From NCBI GenBank assembly GCA_027886175.1, contig JAJNNQ010000013.1:2666001-2730000 (forward strand): a stretch of DNA of 64,000 nt. Direction: 5' to 3'. The stretch is from Phylloscopus collybita. Its lineage: Eukaryota > Chordata > Aves > Passeriformes > Phylloscopidae. The notes beneath the pieces were generated by a model. That model was given only the letters and a program-made list of their open reading frames with translations. It had not been told where the DNA came from and searched no databases. This document shows positions 42,901-60,617 of the stretch, in pieces (within the stretch, counting starts at the first letter, position 1; every line of letters starts with the position of its first letter). A program made the translations under genes and the position numbers.

Positions 42901-45900
42901 GCAACCTAACAAACATGGTATAAAATGCTTCCCCACAATCTCTTGTGTGTCATGGGCTTTCTTTAAATAGAACTTAAAACAGTCAACTGGCATAAATAGG
43001 CATCCCAACAGCTACCCATGTGAGCATTATATTTTCACTTATTTTAAAGATAGGTTTTATTGTTGCAAATTTATTTTTATCCTGAGTCCATTAGAGGCAA
43101 TTTGTGAATAGTGTTTTACAGCCATAAAATACAAGTACAACTACAAAGGGGGCTAGGATAAGGGACCAGTAGGTCATGTACTCAGGTCTCTTTTGTCCAA
43201 ATGAGGGAACTTACAACAGTTGTAAGGATGGTCTCAGGATGTAGGTACAGAGGAAGGACAGAAAGAAGGCCACAGCACATGTCTGCAGTGACAGATCCTG
43301 TTGCAAACCGTTAGGCACATTCCTTTCAAGTGATGCTGCCACAAGTCATATTACCCTTATCCTTCCCATTCTCCCAAGACAAAACTAAACTGAAAGCCAC
43401 AATATAGCTTTAACACACGGGATTTTATCTAAAGCAGCAATATTAAATTTTCCTGCTGGATGAGGAACAGTACTGTGTTTCCACAAGAGCTGTAAGGTTA
43501 AGAATGCTGGATCAGGAACAACCAGATGTTAACACAGCCATAGCACAAGATTATAGAGAAGTTCTGCAAACCCTGTAAGTGAGGGAACTACTCCAGTAGG
43601 AAAGCCTGCTACCCCCTTCACCCTGTTTGGATGACAGTATTCCTGTCTCCTCTAATCGCTGCTAAAAGATAGTGTACAAGAGAGACAGGCTTGCCAGGGA
43701 ACTTACTGCCAAAGCATCTGGGTAGATACTCTGAAAATTTCTCCCCTCAAGCATGCCTCAACTGGAGAAACACACTTTTCCCAAGATCAGCGGTGTTTAA
43801 TACCTAATTCCAGCTACTCTTTCCAAGAGAGATGAAAACAGTACCTTAAAGGCCCTTAGCTCTACCTGCTATCCCGAAAATCTCCTGTCTGCACATGATC
43901 AGCTCAGGATTAAAATCGGGACGTTGAATTTTACGCTTGGCTGCACTAAGATGTCTTTAACACAGTGAACTACTGACATAGTTAACTCTAAAGCCCTGAC
44001 ACCCAGGCATGAGGACCAAGGTTAAAAAAAAAAAGCACCAACTCCAGCTTGCCCTCACCTATTTCATGAGGGCAGTTGCAGTGAACTGTGCCACTGACGC
44101 TGCTGACTCGGGAGCATTCCCGGCATTGCCAGGCCTCAGTTGGTTACAGCAAAGCAATCCACGGAGCTGCAGCTGCAGCACTCGCTTGGATCCATGCAAA
44201 CTAGGAACAAGCCCTAGCTTTGAGAGGGTGTGAAAGAGTCCTGTTCAGTTTGGGTGCTACATCACAAAAGAAAAGTCCTTCCTGTCTGAAAGAGGAGCAT
44301 TTAGATTCTTCTGATTGATGCTGGAGGAGTAATTTCTCCTTCGGGCCCTTGATGAGCCTGGCTGCACTGCTAGCCTGACTTGAAGTTTAACACTAAAGGG
44401 ACTAATGTGAACAATGAATCTTCAGTGAGCTAACCAGGCTTTAATAATCCTTCAAGAGCAGCTAGCAATAACTGAGCTGCATAATAGCAAGTTTCCCAAA
44501 ATGGGGTCATCATGCTGGAAACAGGGGCTTGTGTGTGTGAGAGAGACAATGATTACAGTATTCAATCATCAGCTTCACTGTTCCAACTATTCTTGACCAT
44601 AGTGTCCACTTTCAGACAATGCAGTGATCGTGGGCAGTGCATTCACACTGGGTAGCAGTCACCAGGAAAGCCAAATTTAACATCTATACTACACGAATTT
44701 CTGAAAAACCTTATTCTGCCAAAAATTTTGTATATTTGCATAACTTCTTAACTGTACGATATACAAAACATCACCAGATGCTATTCTAACTTCTAGTGCT
44801 TCAGGAAATACTCTGAAGAAAAAGTCAAAATCAGTATATTTTAGTTTCTTATGATATGAACTGCCTGTATAAACCAGGATTTGGGAATTCAAAAATACCT
44901 ACTATTGTACATATTCTGTGTATGTGCATATATAGCAACACAGATAAATAAAATATTTAAATTAGGTTTGAATATAAACATGTATAAATGTATAAAAAAG
45001 GTACCATAATAGAAATAGTATAAATAACATCACTCTATGCTGACTTACAATTTTATTCTACGTTTTTACCATAGTTAACACTTATCATTAAGAAACCTTT
45101 GTCAACAATTTTATATTTAAATTGTATTAAAATATTTTAGGATTAAAATAGCTAAAAATACAGGGGTTAATTTAGTCTTTTGTCTCACACGTACAAATCC
45201 ACTGAAGCAGGGATAATAATGAACAGAATTGGGCCCTAAAAAAGTTCTAATTTGACACTAATCAGTAATAAAAGGCAATACAAACTTGTGTTAAACTGAT
45301 TACACCCATATAGCAATATCTGTATAATGGCTTTAGCTGCTTAGCAACAAAGGTACAAGAATACCAGATAAAATGGATTATAAACTCTGATTAGTCCCAG
45401 ATGAATGTAACAGTGGCAAGTCAGTTAGGTTAATTTGCACTGTATATCATAAATGACACTCCTCTGAGCTATAATGGCAGAAGACATTTAATTTCTTTTG
45501 TACAAACACACATAAAAGAAATAAGATTTTATTTAACCTTACCAATGACAGTTTTGGTCACATACTACAGGGATTCTTCCTAGATTAAATTAGAAAACAT
45601 GACTTAAAGAAATCGTAAGCATGATGATTCTCTTTCCCTTTTGTGTTTTTTACTTTCTTACAAAATAAATCACTTTAAAACGGAACTCCATTTTACAGCT
45701 TTCCACTGGACTTGCAAATCCTTTTTGGAAATATGTAAATACAAGCCATAATGGAAGGAAGACCAATTACTCTTGGTTTTTAGAGGGGTCTGATGCAGAA
45801 AGAGGTCCAGGGATTTTTCAGAGTAACAAAGGGACATCACGACAGCTGAAATGAATTTCAGCTTTATAAACACCAGACTTCTAGCATTACTCAGAGTGTG

Positions 45901-48900
45901 CTGGGTACAGTGCAAACAGCAGAAAGGAATAACACCTGAACCACAGAACTCTCAGTCTAGGCTAAAGCAAGCAGTAAGGTAGCATGCCCCTAGGTAGCAT
46001 GTAACAGGGTCACTACAGCCTCTTCTGCATGTCCTCTGCCGTGTCACATGGCTGATCTCTACCTGACACCACCAGAACACAGCAAAGAAGTGAATGACCT
46101 TGCAGGTCAGCCCAGGAGCTAAGCTATGGATAGATACACTGATTTTAATAATGTAAGGAAAAGTAATGTTTTTTATGAGTGGCATAAGTATGACTATTTA
46201 GCTGTAGTAACTGACTTTTTCTAGCCTTTATTTGCTTCCTCTAAGAAAAATATATAGTGTTGCCTAAGGGTCCCTTACAAGTTCTGCAACTCCATCATTC
46301 AACAGGAACATTTTTGTGCACTAAAAATACTCTCTACTACATCTGTTGAACATAGTGTTATGAAAAGAGAAGGTGAGCACTATTTTCAAATTTATCTGCT
46401 TTTATGAAGTAGGATAAAAAATCAAATGGCAGATGTTAAAAGCAGCAGCTCTCTAGTCTTCTAATTTTATACTGAATTATCATAATAAAGCTTTTACTGC
46501 CTTAAATAATTTAAACCCCACTTTATTTCTTAAGTATTTATTAGGATAATTCATTATAAATTATAGGGTGTGCACATACATTCGTATGCATCTCATAGGG
46601 CAGAGGTCTAGAAAATTTTAAGTGCTTATGAAGAAAGTTGACAGGGGTGTAGGAGGAATTAAGTGAAGCTACTTACATTTTCTAGACCTTTCCATAAAAA
46701 GCACTTTAATTCTCTCAGCTGAGAAACCTCCAACTGAATGAAGACAAGGATGTCTTCAGAGAAAACATGTCTAGAAACACTCAAATTCCCTTTGTGAGCC
46801 ACCTGACTGAAGCATTATCAATAAAACCTCATGTTGATACTGTTCCAAAGTTGATCCCTGAAGCAGGGTATGAGCTTGGAGGGAAGAGGACACTGAAGGG
46901 GGGAACTGGGCAGTATCACATTACTTCCAGGAAAGATACCCCTTACTGAAAAATCAATGGACCAACACAGAAAAAGAGAAGATATCAGGAAGAGTGAAAA
47001 CAAAATTAAACCCTGAAAATGTCCTATATTTTCTCAATACCTTTATTGACAAAACAATATCTACACAATGAAGTCCTGAATAAACCAAAGATGATGATCA
47101 GCAAAGGTCAGTTACTACAAAAATGCTGTAACCCTGTATGTTAGGCCTTGAGCAGGTTTTGCCATGGGAGTGCCAAATACAGAATGCAGCATTCATCATT
47201 TATATTCCTACTGACAGACCACAGGCAAAACACAACTCAAACCTCTGAACATGCTGACAGACACAATGACCATATCCTGGCAAAACAAGAAGGGAAATGC
47301 TGCCATAGTACAAGAGTGTTGAAAAATACTATCCAAGGCTGACACAGCTTTACAAGATATGCTGCACTAACAGAATTAAGCTCCTTCCACATAAAAATCC
47401 AGATCAGCTGTAGATTTTACCTTCTTTCTGATATGTAGGACTGGGTTGTGGAGCTGCAAACTGTTGTGGACAAAAAACATCCTGTATCAGCTTTGTACAC
47501 TTTATCCCAAGCTTTTGAACTATCTCAACTTTCAGATCGCTGAGGAAGATTTCAAAACTATTCCTGAAGTACAGTACTTGAATATAATTTTTATTTAATC
47601 AATCTAAAGTGCTGATGGGGGTGTGGCTCATTTTTGATGGGCTTAAAGCAAATTTGTTTTATCAAAGTTTGCTTTTGTATTAAGCAGGAACACAAGAAAT
47701 ATCAGTCCCAAGAATATTTCTTTAAAGTAAGGAAGCTAGATGGAATTGTTAAAAAAAATTAGATAAATGGGGCAAAAACCACACTAGTGTATAACGTATG
47801 CTGTTGTTAGGCATTATTTGGCACAATTTCTGAATTCCAAAGTAATTTAAAATATTATCCCTTACTTGTCGGGATAATTATAGATTCATTTAGTAAGCGA
47901 CACCAATGAAAAGTCTGCTTCACGTAAAAATAAATAATAGTGAAATGTACTTACTGTAGAAAGCATATTAGGCAACTTTTCAGCAGTGTCTTCAGCTGAT
48001 TACTGAAGGAAAACACTGCAACATATAAAGTCAAACTTCTACATTGGCATTTTTGTGGAAGAGGAACAAAGCAAGTAATCTCATTACATAAAGACAAGCT
48101 CTCTGAGTGCTTTGACAAAGACTACTGAGTCAATCTTCGCATTAAGTCAGGGTGTATACTACAAATAATGCTCTACTTGAAATGCAAAATTTAATTCCAG
48201 CATGATCACTTCAGGGACCAGTTCTGCAAAGTACAGCTGCTGTGCCATGGCATACAATCACAGTGTAAGTAACTATATACAACTGTGAAACACACTTAAA
48301 ACCTATTGTACTACAGCCTTTGTCTCAATGAAGCTATTTTAACCACAGAATATGTTTGTTCAGGCAAGTTTTTCTACCTGTTTTTCTAATGAACCTGAGA
48401 AAATCATTCACTGACTAATTAACGTGGTACATTTTCATTTGCTGCCATTCATAAATAATGTGTACTTTTAGCAGATGTACTGTTTTGCTTTTTCATATAT
48501 TTTGGTGGTTGGCATTTTCATTCCTATAAAAAGAATTCTTTGTAAATTGTTCATAGGACATGCTCAAGAAAACCCTTCAATTTTTCAACTATGGATTTTA
48601 ACTTGATTAGGTATCACTAGGTGTAGTTTTGATTGTTTGATGAGAGACACTAACTTATGACTTGTAACTATAAACCACTTCAGTATGAGTTCCTCTGAGC
48701 TCAAGAAAAGCCAAAAACTACAGTTTCTCTCTGTTAACAGACCTGGGAAGAGAGAAGAGAGTGAGAAGAACTTCTGAGTACCTGACAAATGGCTTTGGAG
48801 AGCAGGAAGGAAGGCAGAGAGCATGGTACAAAAGAGGGAAGAGCAGACCAAAAATACAAAAGGAAAGGAATCTCCAGGAAATCAGAGGAGTAGCAGAAGA

Positions 48901-49522
48901 ATTTTCTGTCATAATTTACTTAATGTACAACTGATCTTTACCAATGTTCTGACATATAATTCACATCAGGCTACTGATCCATTTATTTACACTCCAAAGA
49001 CTGCACTGAGTCCTAAAAGTCCCTTTCTGTTCACAGAGTTTATACCTCACTCCACTACAATCTTTTAATCACCTCCTTCATCTGAAACAACATGCTTAAT
49101 TCTAGTTATAAAATTTAAAATAACACATTAAAGTATTTTAAGAACATGTTCACACATATAATAAAAGTCTGAATGTGAAACACCCTCCACTGACATCCAC
49201 GCCTTCCTGGGCCACCACGTTGTGTCAACTTCAAAGTGTATAAAATGCTAGTACATTTTCACTATTTTAAGAACTGTATAAACCTATTAATTGTTTGCTG
49301 TTTCCATATTCAAGCCACTATAATCTTGATCCTACTAACCATTTTCCTATGGCTTTCCCTGGCATTTCCCTATGGCATTATTTATCTTTCCTGACAGCTT
49401 TGCTAGATCTTTTAGTCACAGCTTTTCTGCAATTCTACACACAAGTATTGCACACTGGATGTTAAAAACATTTGTACTTAATTCAGCAAATGATACACCC
49501 TATTAACCTACCAAAGAAAGAG

Positions 49523-49570
49523 AAAATGGCACCCCAGTAGGTGCCAATCCACCTCAGTAGGTGCCATTTT
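49523..49570. repeat. Inverted plus direct repeat with GGTGCCA core
   Basis: AAAATGGCACC (49523-49533) is the exact reverse complement of GGTGCCATTTT (49560-49570). The 12-mer CAGTAGGTGCCA is also directly repeated at 49535-49546 and 49555-49566. Alternative hairpins are therefore possible. Confidence 0.9.
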
Positions 49571-49715
49571 TGTGTATTTCATGCATGTGGGTTTTTAATT
49601 TTTTTTAACTCATTTACTGCCATCTCCTGGTACTTACAATGTAATAGTAGTTATGTTTTTTAACAGCAGCCAGTACTCCTGTATCATACCACTGAAATGC
49701 TGAAAACTTACCAGA

Positions 49716-50035
<320 letters not shown>

Positions 50036-51280
50036 CTAAACCAAAGAAAAACTCTCTTTATGTGTGAACAACAGATGCCATAAATGCAGGTTTTCATATG
50101 AGTTTGACTGCACTGAAAACAGAAAGACAGTTACATACTTGCCTTAATGAAGCTGCAGTTTATAAAATAAAAAGTACTGTAATTTTAGAAGCATATACCT
50201 CTGGTATTCTTTAAATCTGAAAACAGAAGGTATCTTTTCTGTTTGTTAGTTAAGTATCTTAACAAGTACCTACTAGTGAAGTCTCAAAAACTAAACAAGG
50301 AAGGAAGGAAGTTGATGTAAAACAGAAATTTATTTCCCACTTTTATCTCCCACTTCTGGTAGTGAGATTTGAGTGTGATGGACTTTGTATACAATCCAAA
50401 GTTACCATTCCAGCTGCTTTCAAGTTGTTGATTTTAACTACTACTATTGTTTACGGTTCAGGCCCTATATTCTGTTTAAGGTCAATTCTGGCTTGGAGCC
50501 AGGATAATCTTCAGAGAAAGGATTAGAAAACAGGGACACAAAAGAACTGCTTCTGCCCTCTTCCCCTGCATGTGAAGTTCCCGTAATATCAAGGAAGGAA
50601 GAGTGTACTTCTGAAACAGATTCATATTTCAGTCCACCTCTGATTCCATGGTGCACAATAGTGTGGAAAGAAAACCTATAAGCCCTGTAAACAGAGCAAT
50701 GCCCATTCCACCCTCACCAAATCCCTACTATGGGAAGGCATCTGGTGAGTTCCATCTCTGCTGCTTGCAGTGTATTTTGGGCAGCTGTCTAAGCCCCATC
50801 ATATCTGAGTGGAAATGCTTCAGTCCTGCTTCCTCCAGCACTGAACACACCCACTGAGGAAAATAAGTCACACACAATGTTCTGTGAAATAAGTAAACTT
50901 GAACAGGCAATTACCAAGAAAAGTGAATTTACCCCACAGCATTATTCCTGACTGGATTTTTCCTGCTTGACCACAAGCAATTTTGTTGAACGGTGTGTAT
51001 GTATGTGTGTCTTCCTCAGCCATATCCTGAAATAATGAAACACTGACAGTCTGTTTCAGAAGGCTTGGCCCTCGTTAACAAAGTGAGCTAAAGCACAGAC
51101 AAGGCCAGCTCATCAGGAGACTGATACTTTGGATCTGTTGGGTAAAAGAAAACCCCTGGGCTGGAAGCACTTTCTGAATGTCAACAGGAACACTTCCAAA
51201 CTGGTACAGCCAAAACCACCCCTGAACGCTAGCTGAAAAAAGTATAAAAGAAGAAAAGAAGGGCAAAAAAAGCTACCCAC
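50036..51280 (-). other. PRKCE: PRKCE intron after the glycine-loop exon
   Basis: 1.25 kb intron starting at donor GTGGGT. Contains a short AAGG repeat at 50297-50311 and a GT-rich patch near 50994-51012. Confidence 0.9.
50297..50311. repeat. (AAGG)n short tetranucleotide repeat
   Basis: Nearly four AAGG units inside the intron upstream of the N-lobe exon. Confidence 0.85.
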
Positions 51281-51495
51281 CTTGCCAAAGCTGCCTTTTC
51301 CTAATACTTTGATGAAGTTGAACTCTTCAAGACCTATTCGCTTGCTCTGGGCCTGTTTGACCTCCCCATTTTCCCCATTCTCCCCAGGTTTGCTAAGCTG
51401 GTTGTCTGTTGACGTTGTAGCTGTTGCTCTGTGTTCCTCTCCCCGATTGTCAAAAGATAACGCTTTCCTAATGTTGTTTTCCAGCTCTTTGATTT
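51281..51495 (-). CDS. PRKCE: PRKCE exon: end of hinge and kinase glycine loop
   Basis: 215 bases, phase 1 in, phase 0 out. It begins [20 protein letters not shown], where the Ser of KALSFDN is another known mammalian phosphorylation site for 14-3-3 docking, continues through a variable [17 protein letters not shown] part and a GENGENGEV repeat, and ends [27 protein letters not shown] is the GxGxxG ATP-binding loop opening the kinase domain. Acceptor ccacag at 51496-51501, donor GTGGGT from 51280 downward. The frame stays open past the donor for more than 150 bases into the intron; the true end is set by the in-phase join to VMLAEL in the next exon. Confidence 0.96.
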
Positions 51496-52967
51496 CTGTG
51501 GAAATGTGAGGAAAAGTTAGTTTTAACCAACTGTCAGAAAACCAGCCTGTGTTAGTCTGTATCAGTGTGGGAAGGGACACTCATCATTTCTCAATGCTGT
51601 GTTTAAGAGCGTTCTGTGGTTAAGAATACATATTTAGCAAACTGCTTCTCCACCTTACAGTAATCAGCCAAACTCCTGCTCTAACAGGAAGGGTGGCCTT
51701 TTAAAATGAACTTAAGAGAATGACATATCCAAAACTTGAAAGATAAGTCAGAGTAGTAGCCAAATAGTTGTTCTAGTGACTTTGGGTGTTCCTGTACCAC
51801 AGAGAAGTACTTTGTTTTGAATATCCCTATCTTCCTATAGCACTTACTCATCTTCCTGCTTAAGTATTTTAGAGCTGTGTCTTCAAAAGTTCAAAGGATA
51901 GTTGGGCGTCCCAGTCCTTGAAGTCAACATGAATGGAGCATCTTATTCAGCTCCAGCTGTTATCAGAAGCCTGCCAATAAAGTGTTTGACCACTTCCTAG
52001 TGCTGCTTCAAGCAGCAATTGTGTAGATCTGCTAAATGAAGGTTTCTCCATATTAAATACAGAGAGTCCTGGTGACTAACAGTCCTCAGGGTCTGCCCCG
52101 AGCTCCTGCATGCTACTTCTGCCTGATGGCCTTGGAAGCAACAACTTCATTGGACAGCTATAAATGTCAAATTAAAGAGAGAATTTAGACAAATCCTTTG
52201 TTCTTATTTTAAACAAAACATTTATGAAAACAATGGTTTGTGAAACCGAAAGGTTGACAAATTTAAATCAGTTCTGGATTCAGAGGTCACGGATTTCTGA
52301 TTTTTAAAAACAATTAGATCAGACTCAAAAAATGCTGCTGATGTAGACATTCTGTCAATCAGCTGCTCAGCTCAATGAAAACAGGTCATATCAGCGAAGA
52401 TTAAAACGTCTGTGTCCAAATCTATGCATAAAATAAATTGCTGAAAGGAAACATGGTTTTAAAGACCTTCTAGAGACCACATGGACATGCTAGCAGAGCC
52501 TGTCCGGATGGAAGTTTTTATTATCACAAATGTTCAGCACAGAATTACAAGGAGTCAATTTTATTTCAAAAACTTACTAACAGATGGGTTTTCAGGTAAA
52601 CAAAGGCTCTCTTCTCACGTTCTGTGTTACTGTTTAAAATTTTCCAGTCTTAGAACAGAATCTATAAACTACTTCCATAAATAAATTTTGTTGACAAGGA
52701 CCCATGTAGCAAACTTAATAATATCTTAAGATGACTGTTTTAGAGTTTTCCCTTTAAAACCACTTAATTTCACAGATTTTAATTAAATGAGAAGCAGGCC
52801 TTTTTGAAAAAAGATTTTACAATTCATAACTTCAAATGCTTCAATTCCTCGTGGTAACTACTTTGTTGAGTTGCATCTACAGAGGATCATGATCATAGAT
52901 TTTTTTTTTACTCCAGAAAAATGTGTGACAAAATACGTTAGATAGGAAATAAAAAGGTTTGTTTGAC
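51496..52967 (-). other. PRKCE: PRKCE intron, second hinge intron
   Basis: 1.47 kb intron starting at the atypical donor GTCAAA. No recognisable repeat, RNA or gene. Confidence 0.9.
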
Positions 52968-53064
52968 CTTGATCGCATGGAGATGTTGGTGCTGATTTTG
53001 ACCTATCCTCTTCTGATGACGCACAGCCCGGGACTGGTGGTTGAGTCTCTGCACCTGCAATTAG
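52968..53064 (-). CDS. PRKCE: PRKCE exon: V3 hinge, phosphorylated segment
   Basis: 97 bases, phase 0 in, one base out. It reads [20 protein letters not shown] and [12 protein letters not shown]. This is the variable V3 hinge between the regulatory and kinase halves. The C-terminal part RSKSAPTSP matches the mammalian segment whose serines are phosphorylated to create 14-3-3 binding; the first half (ETQPPVPGC) is the fastest-changing part of the protein and differs from mammals. Acceptor cttag at 53065-53069, with a poor pyrimidine tract; an in-frame TAG sits in the acceptor itself, so the exon cannot extend upstream in this frame. The donor GTCAAA from 52967 downward is weak at positions +3 and +5. 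A second AG ten bases inside the exon would break the frame. Confidence 0.92.
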
Positions 53065-54426
<1,362 letters not shown>

Positions 54427-55109
54427 CTATCTTGGCATGCATTTGCTTTACCTAAATCAGATCTTATTGGACCTATCAATAACTTTTTCAAATAAATACA
54501 ATCTCAGTAGGAAAATATTTAGCTGGATTTGAAGGCATACTTCAGTGCTAATAAAAAGTTATTAACCTGATTATCATTCTTCTGATATGATAATGTAGAA
54601 TAGTATTTTCATACAGTGCCCAGAACAGACACAGGAACAAATGAAACTATTGAATGATCCTGTAACTCTTAAATTAATTTGAATTAGAAGAAAAGTCCTG
54701 CAGAGCTTGGATTTTAACAGTCCACTATAGAAAACACAACATTAAATACTAATGTATTATTGCTTCTTACACTATTTTACCAGAATAGATTAACTTCTAA
54801 TGTAGGCAGCCATAAAACTGACAGCACTTTAAGTTTTAATAAAAATTAAGGGTTAAACACCTACTTTATTTATTTAGATGGCAATCCTGTTACTAAGCTC
54901 TTTCTCCTAAATCTCCTGAATCTATTATACTATTATGAGGAGAGAAAAAAAAGAGGCTACTTTGCTTCCAGATTATGGGACAGAGACAAGAATACAGCTC
55001 CACTAAAATTTGTGGAGTGTGGATTTATTAGGAGCAGACGACATACTTTATCTGAGACTTCAGTGCCCTCTTGTGGAGCAAGGCACAAAGACAGCACAGC
55101 TGAAAGTGT

Positions 55110-55133
55110 GATTAAATCCAAGATTAAATCCAA
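55110..55133. repeat. Perfect tandem 12-mer, two units
   Basis: GATTAAATCCAA occurs twice head to tail; a partial third AT-rich copy (TTAATATCCAATT) follows. Confidence 0.9.
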
Positions 55134-56303
55134 TTAATATCCAATTGTTCAAGATCCTCACTTCATTATTTTTTAGAAAAAATTATATCATAAAAATATG
55201 TATTTATAAAGGTACATTTCATAATATTTTTCCTCAACAAAGCTTTCATTGTACAGCCCCTAAAGAAAAAAAAACCCCACATTTGCCTCTGAGACTATAT
55301 CCAGGCACACTATCTGGCCATAACCACGCACTTCAGAAAGCTGATGACTTTCCATTTTAAGTATGTTTCAGCTCAAAAGAAGAGCAAAAAGAAATTGCTA
55401 AAGATAGTATTCTCAATAAATGTATATTCAGTGACAAAACCTCAGCAGCAAGTAAAATGTTTCAGCTAGGATCCATAAAATTGAGGACATTGAGGATCAA
55501 AATGACTTGAAACAGCAGGAACATTTTGTACAGTCCAACTTCATGAATGTATTTTGTAAAAAAGATGCACAGGAATAACCCCAGTTAAAAAAAAACCTGA
55601 AGAAGAATAAATCTCTGTTACATGCTTCTCATGTTAATAACCACACCAGGCAAGGAAGTACATCTCTGAAGAAGGGAGTCACTAAGCACTTGTTAAAGAG
55701 AGAAAACCAAGCATAGAGAAAATGACATTTTCAGTTCAGGTGAGTTCTAGATTTCATGCAGAGAACAGTGTATTTTATAGGCAATAATTTTATGAACATG
55801 GAGAAAGCAACTCTCTGTACTATTGTTTCTATGCATCTGCTACACAGTATGAGAAATAAGTCAAGAGCAAATGAACAGTATAGTACTTAAGGGAGAATAT
55901 GAAAGAGAACTCTTGTATGCCCAGCTTAGGTAGAGAGATACTGTATCTCTGGTTAAAAAAGAAATTGAAGTGGAAAAAAGCCAAGATTGAATTGAAAAGT
56001 CTTCACTGAATGCACCTCCATCATAATTTAAGACAGCATTTGAGCAAAATCTTCAATAGCTGCAAGGTAATAGCATTTAGAGCCTAACATTTCCTCACTG
56101 TTCACTAGCTAGAATCACACGGGAAGGTTTGAACTTCAGATGTCCCACTGTGTATAACTTTACCATGAAAGAAATTTATTCTTGCCCTTGCTGCTCAGCA
56201 ACTTGTGACATGAAACATCAGGTCTGACCTTCACCTATAGTTACGTGTCATTCCAAATACTGCAAAGGATGTATTTTTATAGATAATGTATTTATTTATA
56301 CAT

Positions 56304-56319
56304 TATATATATATATATA
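56304..56319. repeat. (TA)n dinucleotide tract
   Basis: About eight TA units, followed by an imperfect TGTATATATGTGTG stretch. Confidence 0.85.
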
Positions 56320-57199
56320 CATTGTGTATATATGTGTGACCCCATGTTTCTGCTGTTGAGAGGTGCACACAACACCTTGTATTTATGAAGATGGACCTAT
56401 CCATCCCTAAGGCATAACAAAATAAAAATGCTTATCATTCCACTAGGCACTACTTCCTAAGAACCTGATAATCATTTCCTTCATGACATCATTTCCTTCC
56501 ATCCACAAATGGAAGTATTTTATAAAGTATTTCTAAAATATTACTTTGATTTGCAATTGTTCATACTCTTTTCTCACCCATTATATAGATATGCCTGAAA
56601 CAATTAGATATGGAACCAAACAATTTTGACAAGTAAAATGACACAAATGCACTGTATATTTTCACATACAGTTCATGTACAGAATACATAGTCCTTAAGT
56701 GGCAAAACATAATGAATCCTTTATTTTCTGGACTAGAGGGGCTAAGCAGACCATCACAAAGGATGGTTTAGCTGGGTATCAGAATACCTCATATTCTGGA
56801 CATGGGCACACAGGACTGGTTCGACCTACTCTAACCAATTAAGCAATTTTTGAAAATGGTATTAAAGGGTAAAGCAGCTGGAATATTGATGTTTAAAAAG
56901 TTTAGCAAACCTGAAAACATGAAAGGCATATAAACTGAAGGTATGTAAATTGTCATGCTCATCATTTTCTGTTAACTTCTAATGTCCTGCATGGCAACAA
57001 ACCCACACAGGAGTGAGTGCAAAATGTGTTTCTTAATGTCTGACCTCTGCATCTGTTACTGACTGGTGCTGTCAACAGGGTAAGGACTATGTTCTAACCA
57101 TGCTGGAAATCCTTACATGGCTCCACTACTTGTTTTCTATTTATTTCTGTACATGCTGACATAGTGACTTGAAGTCTTTCCAAGTCTACAAGTCACTCA

Positions 57200-60582
<3,383 letters not shown>

Positions 60583-60617
60583 CTTGACATTGGTATCCCT
60601 GTTTTCCTATTACACCC
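60583..60617 (-). CDS. PRKCE: PRKCE 35-base exon: middle of C1A
   Basis: A very small exon of 35 bases, too short to appear as an open frame by itself. It completes the split Trp codon and reads GVIGKQGYQCQ, the loop of C1A that links the two halves of the zinc-binding fold and holds one zinc-ligand Cys; its last base starts the next Val codon. Acceptor ttttcag at 60618-60624 and donor GTAAGA from 60582 downward are both strong. Skipping it would shift the frame (35 is not a multiple of 3). It was found by looking for the missing C1A residues between the flanking exons, and both phases fit exactly. Confidence 0.96.

Noticed and set aside
53055..53064. Alternative acceptor GCAG ten bases inside the hinge exon as the true start
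   Set aside because: It would put the exon out of frame with both neighbours.
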